Assembly: GCA_905221605.1 (NCBI GenBank)
Contig: CAJNDS010000336.1
Span: 535,001-599,000 of the forward strand
Source of the DNA: Symbiodinium natans
Lineage: Eukaryota; Sar; Dinophyceae; Suessiales; Symbiodiniaceae
Reading direction: 5' to 3'
DNA: 64,000 nucleotides
Notes under the pieces: model-generated
The model's database searches: none
Seen by the model: the letters and a program-made list of their open reading frames with translations, nothing else
Told to the model about the DNA's origin: nothing
Translations under genes and position numbers: made by a program
In this document: in pieces, positions 20,718-60,966 of the stretch
Layout: every line of letters begins with the position of its first letter
Numbering within the stretch: the first letter of the stretch is position 1

Positions 20718-22875
20718 AGGACGCCCGGCCAGGGCCTTGTTCCAGACTCGATGCTGCAATGTGCCTTGTCAAGAGGGCCGCCCGCCAAGATGTTTCACGC
20801 CTTGTCTGTGTGTGGGTCTTCCACTGCTGCTGAATCTTCGAGTCAAGGTGGGCTGAAGAGGGCCTGCGCAGTGGGGCGTTCGAAGCGAGCTGTGGCGCAG
20901 GCGCCAGTGCTTTGGCACGCAGCCAGTGTTCGGAGATCTTGATTAGGAGACCCAACACAGACTCCGGAACCTGGTGACGCGCTCGTGATCCGTGATTAGG
21001 CGACAAGCTCCAGAGCAATTCGGAGCTCGAAGCAGCCGGCCGAAAGCAAAAGCTGTCAGTACCGAGGGTACTCCAGGAGCTCTTCGTGAAAATTCGTAGG
21101 CATCAAGGATCAGATTGACTGGTGCCAACTCTCGGCAGCTTTTGTCGCAGCATGTGGTCAGAAATCTTCTACAACTGAATTCCCTGCTTGCGCCTCTGCA
21201 CATCACTGGCATTTCGTTGCCAGTTCGGTGTACACGCAGGCTGCCACCCTGCGCGTGTGACATCCAGCCTTAACAATAAGAAGCGTCTGATGCAGGACCA
21301 TGCGGGACACGTCGCACTTCACAGTACAAGCAGGTGCACGCCAGAGCTCTCTTGTTTTCCGGAGATATGGCAGCCATGCCTCAACGCCTTTGAATCTGTG
21401 TGCTGTCTTGTTGCTTGGCATCTCAAGCTCCCACCTAGTGGCAGAGCCCTGACGCACTTCGTGGCGACTGTGTGGATTTGTCCGACATTCAGGGCATGGC
21501 AAGAAGGTCCGACGCTCTCCCCAAACCGTAGGCCGAGTGAGTCTCGTGTCACCGCCCGCCACTGCCCGGCTTTCCGTGCTCTGCAAGCAGAGTGGCGCCC
21601 GAGCATTGCCCCGCATGCAGTCCGCTATAGTCCACGTGCATCGTTTGTGCAGTGTCTGAAGTCCGGCCCTGTGTGGAGAACTGGACGCTCTCTGAGGCAA
21701 CACATCCTGGTGCACCTTTGCCCATTTCAGTGCCCGGGCATACAGCAGAACGAGCGAGTGCTGGCTCTTCCCAGCGCTCGTGGCTCAACTCACAAGGAGC
21801 CACGCCCGTGAGCGCCCCATGCAGGTTTCGGGTTCAGAAGGGTCAAGCGGTTAAGCTCGAAAGTTTCCGAAGTGACTACATAAAGAAGCATGACAAAGCT
21901 CGTAGGCCTTAGGTACCCTACGGCTTTGGAACTGAAAGTGATGCTACTCTAACGAGAGGTTTCCCTTTGAATGAACGCCGACCAACCCAACGTGCCTCAT
22001 GCGTGCTTGTGTCGTCGCGTGGTTTACGGGGCAGACGTACCGACCGATTGTAAACGACGGCCAAAACCAAGCCACGAATCATCGGCGACTGCGATGACAC
22101 CCGCGCGGTGGGCAGCGATTCTTCAGTGATTCTTCAAACCCTAGCCGGATCTTTGCGACATTGTTCTTCGGTATCGCAAGCTTCCTTCCACATGAGTGCC
22201 TACGAAACAGAGTCCAGTGTGGCTTATGCTCCTGCTTAGAACCAGCTTCCAGTACGCTACAGCTTCCCACACCTGGTGCAGCCAGCGCGTGAGGTTCCAG
22301 ATCTCTCTCAGTGCCGTGCTGAAGCCACAAGAATTCCAGTCGAATGCCAGTTGCGTTCTGGACCTCTGTCCTAGAAATCGTGGCTCGAGCGTAAGCTTCT
22401 TGATCCTGGACTCTGCTCATCCTGAAATGTCTTCATTCAGGAGGCTTTGGCGTTTCTTTCTTGACGTTTCGAGGTCTCCTCAGTGTGCAGGAGTTGGTGC
22501 TGAACGCGTTCCCCCCGTGCCGTTCCTCTCGTCACAGCCCACTCCCACCAGCCTTTTCTGCACCGTGCGAGGAAGGCATATGGCCTTATTCGTGCCAGGA
22601 CTGCCAAGAGGCCTTCACAGATTTCCCGTACGTGCGCTTAGCAGGACTAGACATGTGCCCATGTTTCTGAGAAGAAGCCACCTCGCTCTTGTGAAGGAAT
22701 CTCGTGCTCGCTTCTGCTTGCTGTCGCTGTGCCCCCCTTGCACCCGGCTTTAGACGTCCTGAGCATGCCCGACTGAGAGAGCCTGGTAGCAGGTCTCTGC
22801 ATCTTGGCTTCAACCCTCAACGCACGTGGGCCGCCTGATAGCCTTGCCCGGATCACGGGCCAGGGGGCGCTATAG
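20718..22875. repeat. ~2.15 kb tandem segmental duplication, copy 2
   Basis: Second copy, ending at GGGGGCGCTATAGGA (also at about 20683-20697). See copy 1 for the differences. Confidence 0.9.
22196..22753 (+). CDS. hypothetical ORF in duplicated unit, copy 2
   Basis: 185 codons, extended at the 5' end relative to copy 1 because a CT insertion near 22306 joins an upstream frame. No recognised domain; treat as doubtful. Confidence 0.2.
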   Translation: MPTKQSPVWLMLLLRTSFQYATASHTWCSQRVRFQISLSAVLKPQEFQSNASCVLDLCPRNRGSSVSFLILDSAHPEMSSFRRLWRFFLDVSRSPQCAGVGAERVPPVPFLSSQPTPTSLFCTVRGRHMALFVPGLPRGLHRFPVRALSRTRHVPMFLRRSHLALVKESRARFCLLSLCPPCTRL

Positions 22876-22879
22876 GAGT

Positions 22880-24430
22880 CTGTTCAGAAGTTTGCTTCTC
22901 AGAGGCCAGAAAGACCTACCTGACGTGTCAATGCTCCCTGCCGATGCCAGGAGTCATTCCACCATTCCGCATCCCTCGATAAATTTGATGTGTGAGCTAT
23001 AGGGGAAAGCTTAAACTTTCGGTGATGGTTCGGGGTATCACTTGGCAGTCTCCTTCTGCTTACCGTCTGAAAGATGCTCCAGCGAGCCATAGCGAGGGTA
23101 CCTCGTCACGGCATTGATTCTTTTCACGTCGTAGAGGTCAGCATGCCAGCTAGATGCAGGCAAGTAGCAGTCCTATAGTCTTCGCAGTGATGTCCCGATC
23201 ACCACATGTATTCCGGCGCTTGCAAAAGCAGGTCTGTGGCAGCGCAGTGGCATTTCAATTGCTGAGACTCAGCGCTGCCTCGGCCGCAAACATGACATCA
23301 AAACGATCACTTGGGATCAGAGCAAACACGCCCAGGCTTGGTGTGTGCAGGGGCCGTGTTCATCATTTTCAGTCGCCATTTGGCGAGCAGCTCTGCTGGA
23401 GGTCTGTCTTTCATCGTGGTACGCTTCGTGTATAGATGCCTATGCTATCGGACATCTGCCTCGCTTGCCACATGCAAGTTGCATTGTTGCACTGCGGCAC
23501 CGGAGCACTTCAAGCCACCACTCGGAGACATCCAGAAACCTATCCTAAACCCCAAGCCCTAAACCTTAAACCTATTCACAAAAGGATTCCCGCACATCGG
23601 CTCAACGGGTCGTGCAGGTTGCGAACAGGTTTTTGCAGGCCTCCGCCATGCTCTCTACGTCGATTGCTTCGCGTTGGTTTGGGGTTTAGGGTTTAGGGTT
23701 TAGGGGGTAGGCATCTAAAGCTTTGCCACCTTGTGTTTCTGTCCGTGCCACATGCCACCGGTTGGCCGATTGGCGATTCGGTGCCATCGTCGACTTGTGG
23801 GTCATTCCTGCAAAGGCGAAGCCGTAGTTATAAAATACATCTGAGCGCAAAGGCCTGTGCCCAGTTCTTTTGTTGGCTCTTTGAGCCCAGCCTTGCTTGA
23901 GGTTTCTGAGCTTTCACCTGGTCCGCTTCTTGTGGCAAGCGCCGCGACATCCACATAACTGTGCCGGCACTTATACAAGCATTGTGTCTCATCTGGTGCT
24001 GCCTCACAACTTGCTGCTTGCACCCAGCACGCCCTTGCTGACAATCAGCATGCGTGGCTTCTGTTCAGCAGAGAAACGTTTTAGACCTGTGCATTCCGAG
24101 ACCACTGGGAGCATTTGACAGTGAAGCACAGCCCGTAACTTCGTCCACGATGCTTCCAGACCCTGTCAGGCCCGTCGGTGACTTAGGAGCATCACACTTG
24201 TCACTGCATCGCCAGTCTTCCAGAACATGAACGGTGTCAGACGCGTAGAACTGCAAACCTCGGTGTAGTCTCGGTTTTCTGTTGCAGCCTTTGAGGCCAG
24301 GCCTGGGGGCGTTGGCTCTGGGCCTTGCGGCGACTCCGATCGGAAGTGCAGGCGAGCGGCAGGTCTGCAGTATATCTTTGGCCTCAGACCGATACCGAGG
24401 CCTACGTGCAGCAACCCTGGCCGAAGCCGG
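22880..24430. other. unique DNA, no gene seen
   Basis: Short telomeric tracts at 23545-23570 and 23677-23705 only. Scattered frames without family features. Confidence 0.4.
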
Positions 24431-24447
24431 GCCTCTGAGACTCTGAG

Positions 24448-24951
24448 GTGCCGCAAGCAGCTCTGAGGCGACGGCGCACCCAACTGTGCTGCTGGCGCTG
24501 CTGGCGCTGCTGGCGCTGCTCTATGTGCATCCGTACTTGCGCATTTTGCACGCCCATGCCCGGCCTCAGAGGCGCCCAAGCTCTCGACTTGACCAAGCGC
24601 GCGGAGCGTGCGAAGCGTGCGAAGCGTGCGGAGCGTGCGGAGTGTGCGAAGCAAGTCGTGAAGCCAACGTCAAGGCGGCGCTGCTGCGGCTTTGTGGGTG
24701 CGATCCGCGGGGGCTCCGAGTCCTTCGCAGCCTTGACCCGCATTGCCCCTCTGCAGATTCTTGGGCTGCTGGGGCTTGAATGTGTTGAGCTTCCTTGCCT
24801 ACAGAGTGTGCGCAGAGGAACCGGGTTTCTGATTGGCTGGAGCTTTGGAGGCCGCTGTGCGCAGAAGGTGGCCTGGCAGATGCAGCAGGTCGGCTGCCAG
24901 CTTCCGGCCGTTCTCTTGTTGGACTACAGAGTTCACTTGCCGGCACCCTAG
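24448..24951 (+). CDS. thioesterase-like (PKS/NRPS-type TE) fragment
   Basis: 167 codons. The first 70 are low complexity: a CTGCTGGCG 9-mer repeat and a GCGTGCGAA 9-mer repeat. From about residue 80 the frame resembles the alpha/beta-hydrolase thioesterase domain of polyketide or peptide synthases. PLQILGLLGLE recalls the family's PLQVYGLQ strand. FLIGWSFGGRCAQKVAWQM contains the nucleophile elbow G-W-S-F-G-G at 24835-24852 with the catalytic Ser, and LPAVLLLDYRVHLPAP matches the following strand, ending in a stop at 24949-24951. The helix between strand and elbow is short and the C-terminal lid and catalytic His are absent, so this is an exon, a fragment or a decayed copy. ACAG at about 24801 could be an acceptor for the elbow part. 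Dinoflagellates are rich in such genes; the product is unknown. Confidence 0.5.
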   Translation: MPQAALRRRRTQLCCWRCWRCWRCSMCIRTCAFCTPMPGLRGAQALDLTKRAERAKRAKRAERAECAKQVVKPTSRRRCCGFVGAIRGGSESFAALTRIAPLQILGLLGLECVELPCLQSVRRGTGFLIGWSFGGRCAQKVAWQMQQVGCQLPAVLLLDYRVHLPAP

Positions 24952-25411
24952 CAGATCCCTAGCAGCTTCAGACCCGCGAGACCTGCGGCGGTTGGATCTG
25001 AAATATCTTCAGTGTGTAGATTTCATGCCAGGCTTTCGTAGTCATGCGACGACGCTGCTTGCATGACGCGATAGGGCGCGACAGTCACTTGCGATTTTAG
25101 ATTCGATCCAAGACCTAGCAAAAAGAACGCCGCTGGAGTCGGCTCGAGTAAGGTATGCCGATTTCCCGGACTCACTTCACGTGTGCCTGGGTGTTGACCA
25201 CGCCTGGGACTTGTGCTGGGTCCTGCAGCATGCGAGTGCATGCCCAGTCCGACCGCCAGAGCAGACGCCCGTCAAGAGATGCCGGAGCGTGTGCAAGCTG
25301 TGCACGGCCCACAGTGAACTCCGACGCTGCAAGCGGCGCAGGCGCTGAGGCGGCCTGGCCCCCGCCCACCCAGCGACTCGAGTCTGGGACGGCATCTGAT
25401 GGATCGAAGAG

Positions 25412-25507
25412 TAAACCCTAAACCCTAAACCCTAAACCCTAAACCCTAAACCCTAAACCCTAAACCCTAAACCCTAAACCCTAAACCCTAAACCCTAAAC
25501 CCTAAAT
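25412..25507. repeat. (CCCTAAA)n tract
   Basis: About 13 perfect heptamers, isolated in otherwise telomere-poor DNA. Confidence 0.97.
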
Positions 25508-26200
25508 GCAACGAATCTCCCACTCCCAAACCAAAAGTCCAGCTATGTATATGCAAGCCTGGATGACAAGCAGTTCCTTGGAGTTTCTGCCTTCGCAACG
25601 TTTTGCTTCAGTTGCAGGGTATGCCAGGCCAAGCAGCGAAACGACTGGATCTGCTCGATGATGAATGAAGCATGAGGCTGTGAGCCACTATATTCATGCA
25701 AGTCGCGAAGCGGAGCGAGTCCGCCCGCAAGACGAGCATCAGCAGGACCAGCATGCAGCGTTGAGTTGACGGAGCTGACACATACAGCCTCAACAGCCTC
25801 AACATGTGTGCACCTCATAAGTTGTGACCTTATGCCACCTCTCTGATGATGCATTGATTCGGGTGCACCAGCCAGTACTCAAACGTTGTCACCATGCCGG
25901 CACCCTCCACCATCTTATCAGTGCGTTATAGGTCATGCTGGTAGAGGAGCTGATTGGCTGTGGTACGGCCATGAATGCAGACGCCTCTATGAACCAAGGT
26001 CGTGAGCATGATCCAAGCCTGAAAAGGGAACTGTTCTCTGCTGCCGAGCGTTTTGCAACCTGAAGCCGGGAGCATGCAAGCCACTAGGGTACAGTACGTA
26101 CCCACCATCATCACCACTAACCGCTAAACTCCACTCGGCGCGTCGTCAGTCTGTAGGACCTCACAGTCCGGAGTTCTTCAATTCAAGCCTTAAATGACCA
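25508..26200. other. unique DNA, no gene seen
   Basis: No supported coding frame. Confidence 0.4.
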
Positions 26201-26262
26201 TATGAGACATTCCTTGAGCAAGCCTGCTTTTTTTGGTGTCTCTGGGAACTTGCATTGCTTTC

Positions 26263-26302
26263 ACATATATATATATATCTATCCATATATATATATATAT
26301 AC
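26263..26302. repeat. (AT)n microsatellite
   Basis: Two AT runs around CTATCC, followed by a T-rich stretch. Confidence 0.9.
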
Positions 26303-26477
26303 ATTTTTTAATACTATTTTTATTCTTTGCTTTTTCTGTGCGCCTTGCTGTTGTTTCGGGCTTTGGTTTCGAAGCTTCATTGCTGGTTCTAACAAGCGGG
26401 TCCTTGGCTTCCAGCTCATGTCTTTATCGGAGGTTCGTCAGGTGATTCCAGGCACCAAGAGACGCCTGCTGTTCAAA

Positions 26478-26529
26478 GGGTTTAGGGTGTAGGGTTTAGG
26501 GTTTAGGGTTTAGGGTTTAGGGTTTAGGG
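26478..26529. repeat. (TTTAGGG)n tract
   Basis: About seven G-strand heptamers. Confidence 0.95.
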
Positions 26530-26878
26530 GGGGCTTCTGACTGAGTGAGAACACACCTTTACTGTGCTTGCACGCCTAGTGAAGACAAGCCAAGGCGACG
26601 GCGACATGGGCATAGTGGGCACTTAGTGCGTACCACTTGTAGGCTGAGCCTAAACCCGAAACCCTAGTACATGACAAGTAGAGTTGGTGTGTTCGGGCTG
26701 GCGCTGGAGACTTGCAGCAGTCAAGGAGCAACAACAAGGACGTAAACCCCTCCCTCCCCCCCTAGACCCCGCAAACGGTTGAAAACGTGCAGAACCCAAC
26801 TTCGGAAGAATCCGACTTTCAGTCTGGCTGAGAGCAACCCAACTTTATAGAGCAGAAGACGTCAGCGGCCTGTGCACT

Positions 26879-26986
26879 ATGGCCAACATCGTAGAAGATC
26901 CTGGAACATTGGGCTTTTTGAAGCCCAAAAAGGCGCCCAATCGGGGCCATGGCGCGCCGGCCGACAGGCCCGGTGTCCTCGGAAAG
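26879..26986 (+). CDS. possible 5' exon of the WD40 gene
   Basis: ATG-initiated stretch of 36 codons, basic and Gly/Pro-rich (FLKPKKAPNRGHGAP), ending at GGAAAG|GCCGGC, a possible GC donor; otherwise stop at 26996. It lies upstream of the first WD40-like exon with suitable spacing, but no sequence proves the link. Confidence 0.25.
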
Positions 26987-27517
26987 GCCGGCTTCTAAGA
27001 CTTGGAGTCTTAGAGTTCTAGGTGGTGCCGATGTTTGCAAAGTTGTCTGGGTGCGGGTTTTTAGGATTCTTACGCTTGGAATGACGGGATGACTCGTAAG
27101 TGTTTGGTTGGCATGGCGTGGCGGAGGAAAATGGATTGCAATGTAGGGTTAGAATCGTTTATGGCCAGGTTAAACCCTATAGGAGTTCAGGGCTGCCCTC
27201 TTTTGTGCCTAAGTTCTCAGCCCCGAACACCCCAAACCTCATCCCTACTCCCCAATCCCTAAACCCTAAACCCTCGTCCCGAAACCCTCATCCCTAAGCT
27301 CCAATGTCTCAATTTCGCGCGAGAGTTTTGGGGTCACAAGAGCCTGCAGAGTCCCTAAGGACAGAAACTCCATATCCGGAGCGCTTTGAGGTCTTGGCCC
27401 ATGGGAAGCCCTAAACCCTAAACCCCAAACCCCAAACCCGAAACCCCAAACCCTAAACGCTAAACCCTAAAGCCCAAACCCATAGGTGGGCACATTACCT
27501 CGAATCCGACTCTGCAG

Positions 27518-56219
<28,702 letters not shown>

Positions 56220-57780
56220 ACCCTAAACCCGAACCCCAAACCCCCAAGCCGCTCGGTGCTTCCGAACCTTTCGGAATGGGCAGATAGACGTGGCATGCTG
56301 TTGTGGCCCCAGAACCCCTAGACCCCAAAACCCCAAAATCCCCAACACCCCCAACACCTTCAACACGCGCAAACCCTCGAAAACCCCCAAAAACCCCAGA
56401 TCCCTCAAACCCCAAAACCCTAACCCCCCAGAACCACCAAAACCCGAAACTCATTTGGAAGATTTGGGGGTTTACGAATTAAGTGGAAAAAGAGACCCCT
56501 CAAATAGTAGGATTCCCGAACAGTGAGGACCCAATTTCGGAAACCACCATGTGGGGATCATGGGCCTTAAGCCCTAAACCCTCAGCCCTCAACTCTAAAC
56601 CCTAAACCCTAAACCCTAAACCCCAAACCCCAAACCCCAAACCCTAAACCCTAAACCCTATTCTAATTGCTCAAGGCCCCCAAAATTGGGGGGGTTTGGG
56701 GGGGCCAAGTCTGGGCATGGCGGGTGCCAGGCTCTGCCTGCAGCTCAGGATCGAGGCCGAGGCACGGTGGCTTTGCCGCCCTAACTTACCACCCTAACTT
56801 CCTAAGCCGTGTTGGGTTCAGGGTTCAGGGTTTAGGGTTTAGGGTTTAGGGTTTAGGGTTTAGGGTTTAGGGTTTAGGGTTTAGGGTTTAGGGTTTAGAT
56901 AAGGTCAGGGTTTATGCCGCCCCGAGGGTTGCTGTTTGGGTTTGGGAGAGTTCATAAGGGTTTTATGGGGTTTACAGGGTCTGTAGGGTTAAGGGTTATG
57001 TAGGGTTCGAGGTTTAGGGTTTAGGGTTTAGAGTTTAGGGTTTGGGGTTTGGGGCTTTTGTCAGGGTTTAGGGCTTTTGTCAGGGTTAGGGTCTAGAGGG
57101 TTTGGGGCTTACGGGGTTTAGGCTGTTTAGGGTTCATATTTGGGGTTGCAGGGAAACAAAATGAATTTTCTATGCATACATCATACATATGGTTGCATTT
57201 AGTTTTTCGGTTTTTGGACAGCAACCAAGGAAGACCTGAGACCCTGAACTGTTCGTCGTTTTGGGGGTTTAGGCTTGAGGCGTTCAGGGTTTGGCGGGGG
57301 GCTTAGTTGAGGCGGTTTAGTTTGAGGGGGTTGGGCGAAACCCGAAGCCCTAAACCCTACACCCTAAACCCCAAACCCGAAACCCTAAACCCGAAACCCT
57401 AAACCCTAAACCCTAAAGTGTTTGGGGTGAAGGCCGCCGGGGATGAAGCCTTAGGGCCCTAGAACAATCAAAGTACTCTTCTTGGCTCAAGTGCGCCCTT
57501 CACCCTGACTACTACGAGGAGAGCCTAGGCTTAGCAAAGAATCCCTCAAAAAGCCCTAAACCCTAAAGCCTGAAAGCGGCCTTAGGAAAAGGTGCTCAAA
57601 ATTCACTACGCGCCCTGGAAAACCGGAAAAAGTCTTAAATATCCCTAAAAACCCGAACAAATCCAAAAAAACGCAAATCTCCCAAGAATCCCTTAAGATT
57701 CCCCAAAACTCCTAACCACCCTAGACTCTTCAAGAATCCTCGCCGGTCAGCAATTTCCTTTGCTGTGCCAGGGGACGCAG
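56220..57780. other. mixed telomeric tracts and unique DNA, no gene seen
   Basis: Tracts at 56570-56660 (C-strand), 56815-56900 (G-strand), 57010-57060 (G-strand) and 57340-57420 (C-strand). No supported coding segment. Confidence 0.45.
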
Positions 57781-57784
57781 CTCA

Positions 57785-57965
57785 ACCCTAAGTCCCAAAC
57801 CCTAAACCCCAAACCCTAAACCCTAAACCCCAAACCCTAAACCCTAAACCCTGAACCCCAAACCCTAAACCCTAAACCCCAAACCCTAAACCCTGAACCC
57901 CAAACCCTAAACCCTGAACCCCAAACCCTAAACCCTAAACCCAAACCCTAAACCCTAAACCCCGA
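57785..57965. repeat. higher-order telomeric repeat, ~21-bp period
   Basis: CCCCAAACCCTAAACCCTGAA-type triplets of heptamers recur several times, a second layer of tandem amplification. Confidence 0.85.
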
Positions 57966-57997
57966 ACCTGCTGTCCCTGAACAAGTGCACCCAAAAG

Positions 57998-58061
57998 GCG
58001 CCGCTGCGCCAGAGAATCCCCTCAGCCTCTCGCGCGGGCCCCCGGTGGCTTGAGGGAGAAC
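57998..58061 (+). CDS. possible exon of a downstream gene
   Basis: CCAAAAG acceptor after a C-strand tract, open frame APLRQRIPSASRAGPRWL, donor C|GTTTAGGG. Same architecture as the WD40 exons, no motif. Confidence 0.3.
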
Positions 58062-58153
58062 GTTTAGGGTTTAGGGTTTAGGGTTTAGGGTTTAGGGTTT
58101 AGGGTTTAGGGTTTAGGGTTTAGGGTTTAGGGTTTAGGGTTTAGGGTTTAGGG
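58062..58153. repeat. (TTTAGGG)n tract
   Basis: About 13 perfect heptamers. Confidence 0.97.
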
Positions 58154-58319
58154 TTCAGCATCTCAAGTTCGAGCATTTACTAGGCCAGTAGTGTGTTCAG
58201 GCAACGGAAAAAAACCCACCCGCCCAAAGAATCCCATAACATTAAGAAAATATAAGGTTTTCATCCTACCCCAAAGAGTTTTACCTACCCAAGTCAGACA
58301 CGTTTTCAACTGACCAACA

Positions 58320-58532
58320 CCCGTTGCGGAGGGGGGGAAGGAAGGGGGGTGCAGGAGGGAGGGTGGGGTGGGGGTGGTGGGGGGGTTGCGGGTTGGGGGG
58401 GGGGGGTGGGGGGGTGGGGGGTGGGGGGGGGGGGGGGTGGGGGGGGGGGTGGGGGGGGGGGGGTGCGGGTGGGGGGCGGGGGGTGTGGGGGGGGGGGGGG
58501 GGGGGGGGGGGGGGGTGGGGGGGTGGGGGCAA
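58320..58532. repeat. G-rich homopurine-like tract
   Basis: About 210 bases of G runs broken by single T, C or A. Pro-rich or Gly-rich ORFs on either strand are artefacts. Strong quadruplex potential. Confidence 0.95.
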
Positions 58533-58544
58533 GGACCCTGCCCA

Positions 58545-59005
58545 CTAATTTTCGGACCTTGCCCGCTAATTTTCGGACCTTGCCCGCTAATTCGGACCTT
58601 GCCCACTAATTTTCGGACCTTGCCCACTGATTTTCGGACCTTGCCCGCTAATTTTCGGACCTTGCCTGCTAATTTTGGGACCTTGCCTAATTTTCGGACC
58701 TTGCCCGCTAATTTTCGGACCTTGCCCGTTAATTCTCGGGCCTTTCCCGGGTCCGAAAATTAGTGGGCAAGGTCCGAAAATTAGCGGGCAAGGTCCGAAA
58801 ATTAGTGGGCAAGGTCCGAAAATCAGTGGGCAAGGTGGTGGGTCAGCAGGCAAGGTCCGAAAATTAGTGGGCAAGGTCGTGGGGCAGCCAATGGACCTTG
58901 CCCACTGATTTTCGGACCTTGCCCGCTGATTTTCGGACCTTGCCCGCTAATTTTCGGACCTTGCCCGCTAATTTTCGGACCTTGCCCACTAATTTTCGGA
59001 CCTTG
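58545..59005. repeat. ~22-bp minisatellite with an inverted core
   Basis: CGGACCTTGCCCGCTAATTTT units run forward from 58545 to about 58748, inverted from about 58750 to 58880, and forward again from 58893 to 59005. CCCACT and CCCGCT variants alternate. Confidence 0.95.
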
Positions 59006-59075
59006 CCCGCAAAGCCATTAACATTTATATTATATATGAAAGAGTGGTTTAGGGTTTAGGGTTTAGGGTTTAGGG

Positions 59076-59360
59076 TTGGAGGTTCATGGTGCTTCTTAAC
59101 CAGTCATAACTGTACTGAGCTGTAGTTATAGCCATATTAGGGCACTTAAGGGTCTTATAAGTGGGTGAGAAGTACATTGGCTAACTCGTACCCCTAAACC
59201 CTAAACCTTAAACCCTAAACCCTAAACCCTAAACCCTAAGCCCTAAACCCTATACCCTAAGCCCTAAACCCTAAGCCCTAAACCCCAAACCCTAAACCCT
59301 AAACCCTAAACCCTAAATCGATCCGGTTATGATTGGCTAATAAGTACCATGAACCTCCAA
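59076..59360. mobile_element. inverted-repeat element containing a telomeric tract
   Basis: 36-bp ends (59076-59111 and 59325-59360) are inverted copies with about four mismatches, starting TTGGAGGTTCATGG. The interior holds CCCTAAA repeats (59190-59320), and TTTAGGG repeats abut the left end (59043-59075). Confidence 0.75.
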
Positions 59361-59364
59361 GCAC

Positions 59365-60107
59365 TCGAGTCGGGAGGAGCGGCTATAGGGCCTCCCACTC
59401 TTGACAGTTTTCGGCCTTCAGTTTTTTTTTTTTTCGCACTTAAGGGTTTTAGGATATGTGTTTGGGGGTATATTTTGGTTTTAGGGCTCCAGGGTTTTCA
59501 GGGATTCCGGGCTTTCCAGGTTTTTAGGGGTTTAGGGTGGGCTTTGGGGTGGCTCAGGGCGTCATGAGTGCCCTTAAACCCTAGAACCCTAAAACCCTGA
59601 AACCCTAAAACCCTAAAGCACTCCAACCCTCAAACCCTAAAAACCCTAACATCCCTAAAAACCCTAAAAACGCCAAAATCCCTGAACGCCCTAAAAGCCC
59701 TAAAGCCCTGGAACCCTGAAACCCTAAACCCTCGAACCCCAGAACTTGAGGTCCAAGGTTGCATTTTTGGGGCCTAGCCTTAGGGCTGAGGATTTAGGGT
59801 TTAGGTTTAGGATTTCGGGTTTCGGGTCGGGTTTCGGATTTAGGGTTAGGGTTTAGGGTTTAGGGTTTAGGGTTCAGGGTTCAGGGTTCAGGGTTTAGGG
59901 TTTAGGGTTTAGGGTTTCGCTCCGAGGATTCAGGAGTTGGGGCTTCGGGCGTTGGGGGAGAGGCTCGCCTGTACCCTCAGCCCTGCTAAAACTGTAAAAG
60001 GTTTAGGGTTTAGGGTTTGGGGTTTAGGGTTTAGGGTTTAGGGTTTCGGGCTTAGGGTTTAGGGGCCCTGACACTCTTGCTTAGAACCCAACACCTTACA
60101 CCCCAAA

Positions 60108-60138
<31 letters not shown>

Positions 60139-60335
60139 AAAAAAACAACCCGAAACCCAACAACCCTACAGCCCTAAACCCTAAACCCTAAACCCTAAAC
60201 CCTAAACCCTAAACCCTAAACCCTAAACCCTAAACCCTAAACCCTATACCCTAAACCCTAAACCCTCAACCTTTTGACCAGGCAGCTGGCTCGGCCTATG
60301 CAGAAGATTACGCCCCAGGCAGCTGGTTCGGGTTT
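59365..60335. repeat. mixed telomeric variants and homopolymers
   Basis: Tracts at 59570-59740 (degenerate C-strand), 59790-59920 (G-strand) and 60000-60060, then 21 C followed by 17 A (60108-60145), then CCCTAAA (60170-60265). No gene seen. Confidence 0.8.
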
Positions 60336-60383
60336 TGGGTTTTGGGTTTTGGGTTTTGGGTTTTGTGTTTTGGGTTTCGGGTT
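60331..60383. repeat. (TTTTGGG)n variant array
   Basis: About seven TTTTGGG heptamers. Confidence 0.9.
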
Positions 60384-60926
60384 TAGGGTTTAGGGTTTAG
60401 GGTTAAGGGTTTGGCGACTCATGCGTAATGAGCTCGTGAGTCATGCGGAGAGGAGGGTGGGGGGTCGGGGAGCATGCTGAGGCTCTAAGTGGCTCGGCCC
60501 GCCCTAAGGCTTAAAGGTTCCGCGACACTCCACCCTAAACCCTGAATCCTAAACCCTAAACTCTCAACCCTAAACCCTAAACCCTAAACCCTAAACCCTA
60601 AACCCTAAACTCTAGACCCTAAACCCTAAACCCTAAATCCTAAGGCCAACCCCACAAGCCCCCAGTCAAAAGTAGGGTTATGGGTACCGCAAAAGAAAGA
60701 AATCTTCAGATCCGTTTTGCCCTGAACCCTAAACCTGTTCCGACTTATACAAACAGTCCCTAACCGGGATTCTAGTACACCCCATAGTAGTCCCTACTAA
60801 GGGCTGTTCGTAAACGGGGGAACGTCCCAACCTAAAGCCTTCATCCCAACCCAAGTGAACCCCAAACCCCGAACCCTTGACACCCCAAAGCCCCCGAACC
60901 CCCACCCCCCAGCGCCCCAAACCCCA

Positions 60927-60966
<40 letters not shown>

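Noticed and set aside
57474-57491. Relict dinoflagellate spliced leader (CTTGGCTCAAG resembling the 3' end of the leader)
   Set aside because: Only about 11 bases match well and no gene starts after it; a chance match is plausible in 128 kb of two-strand sequence.
58163-58627. Proline-rich extensin-like protein on the minus strand
   Set aside because: It spans the poly-G tract and minisatellite; composition is explained by simple repeats.
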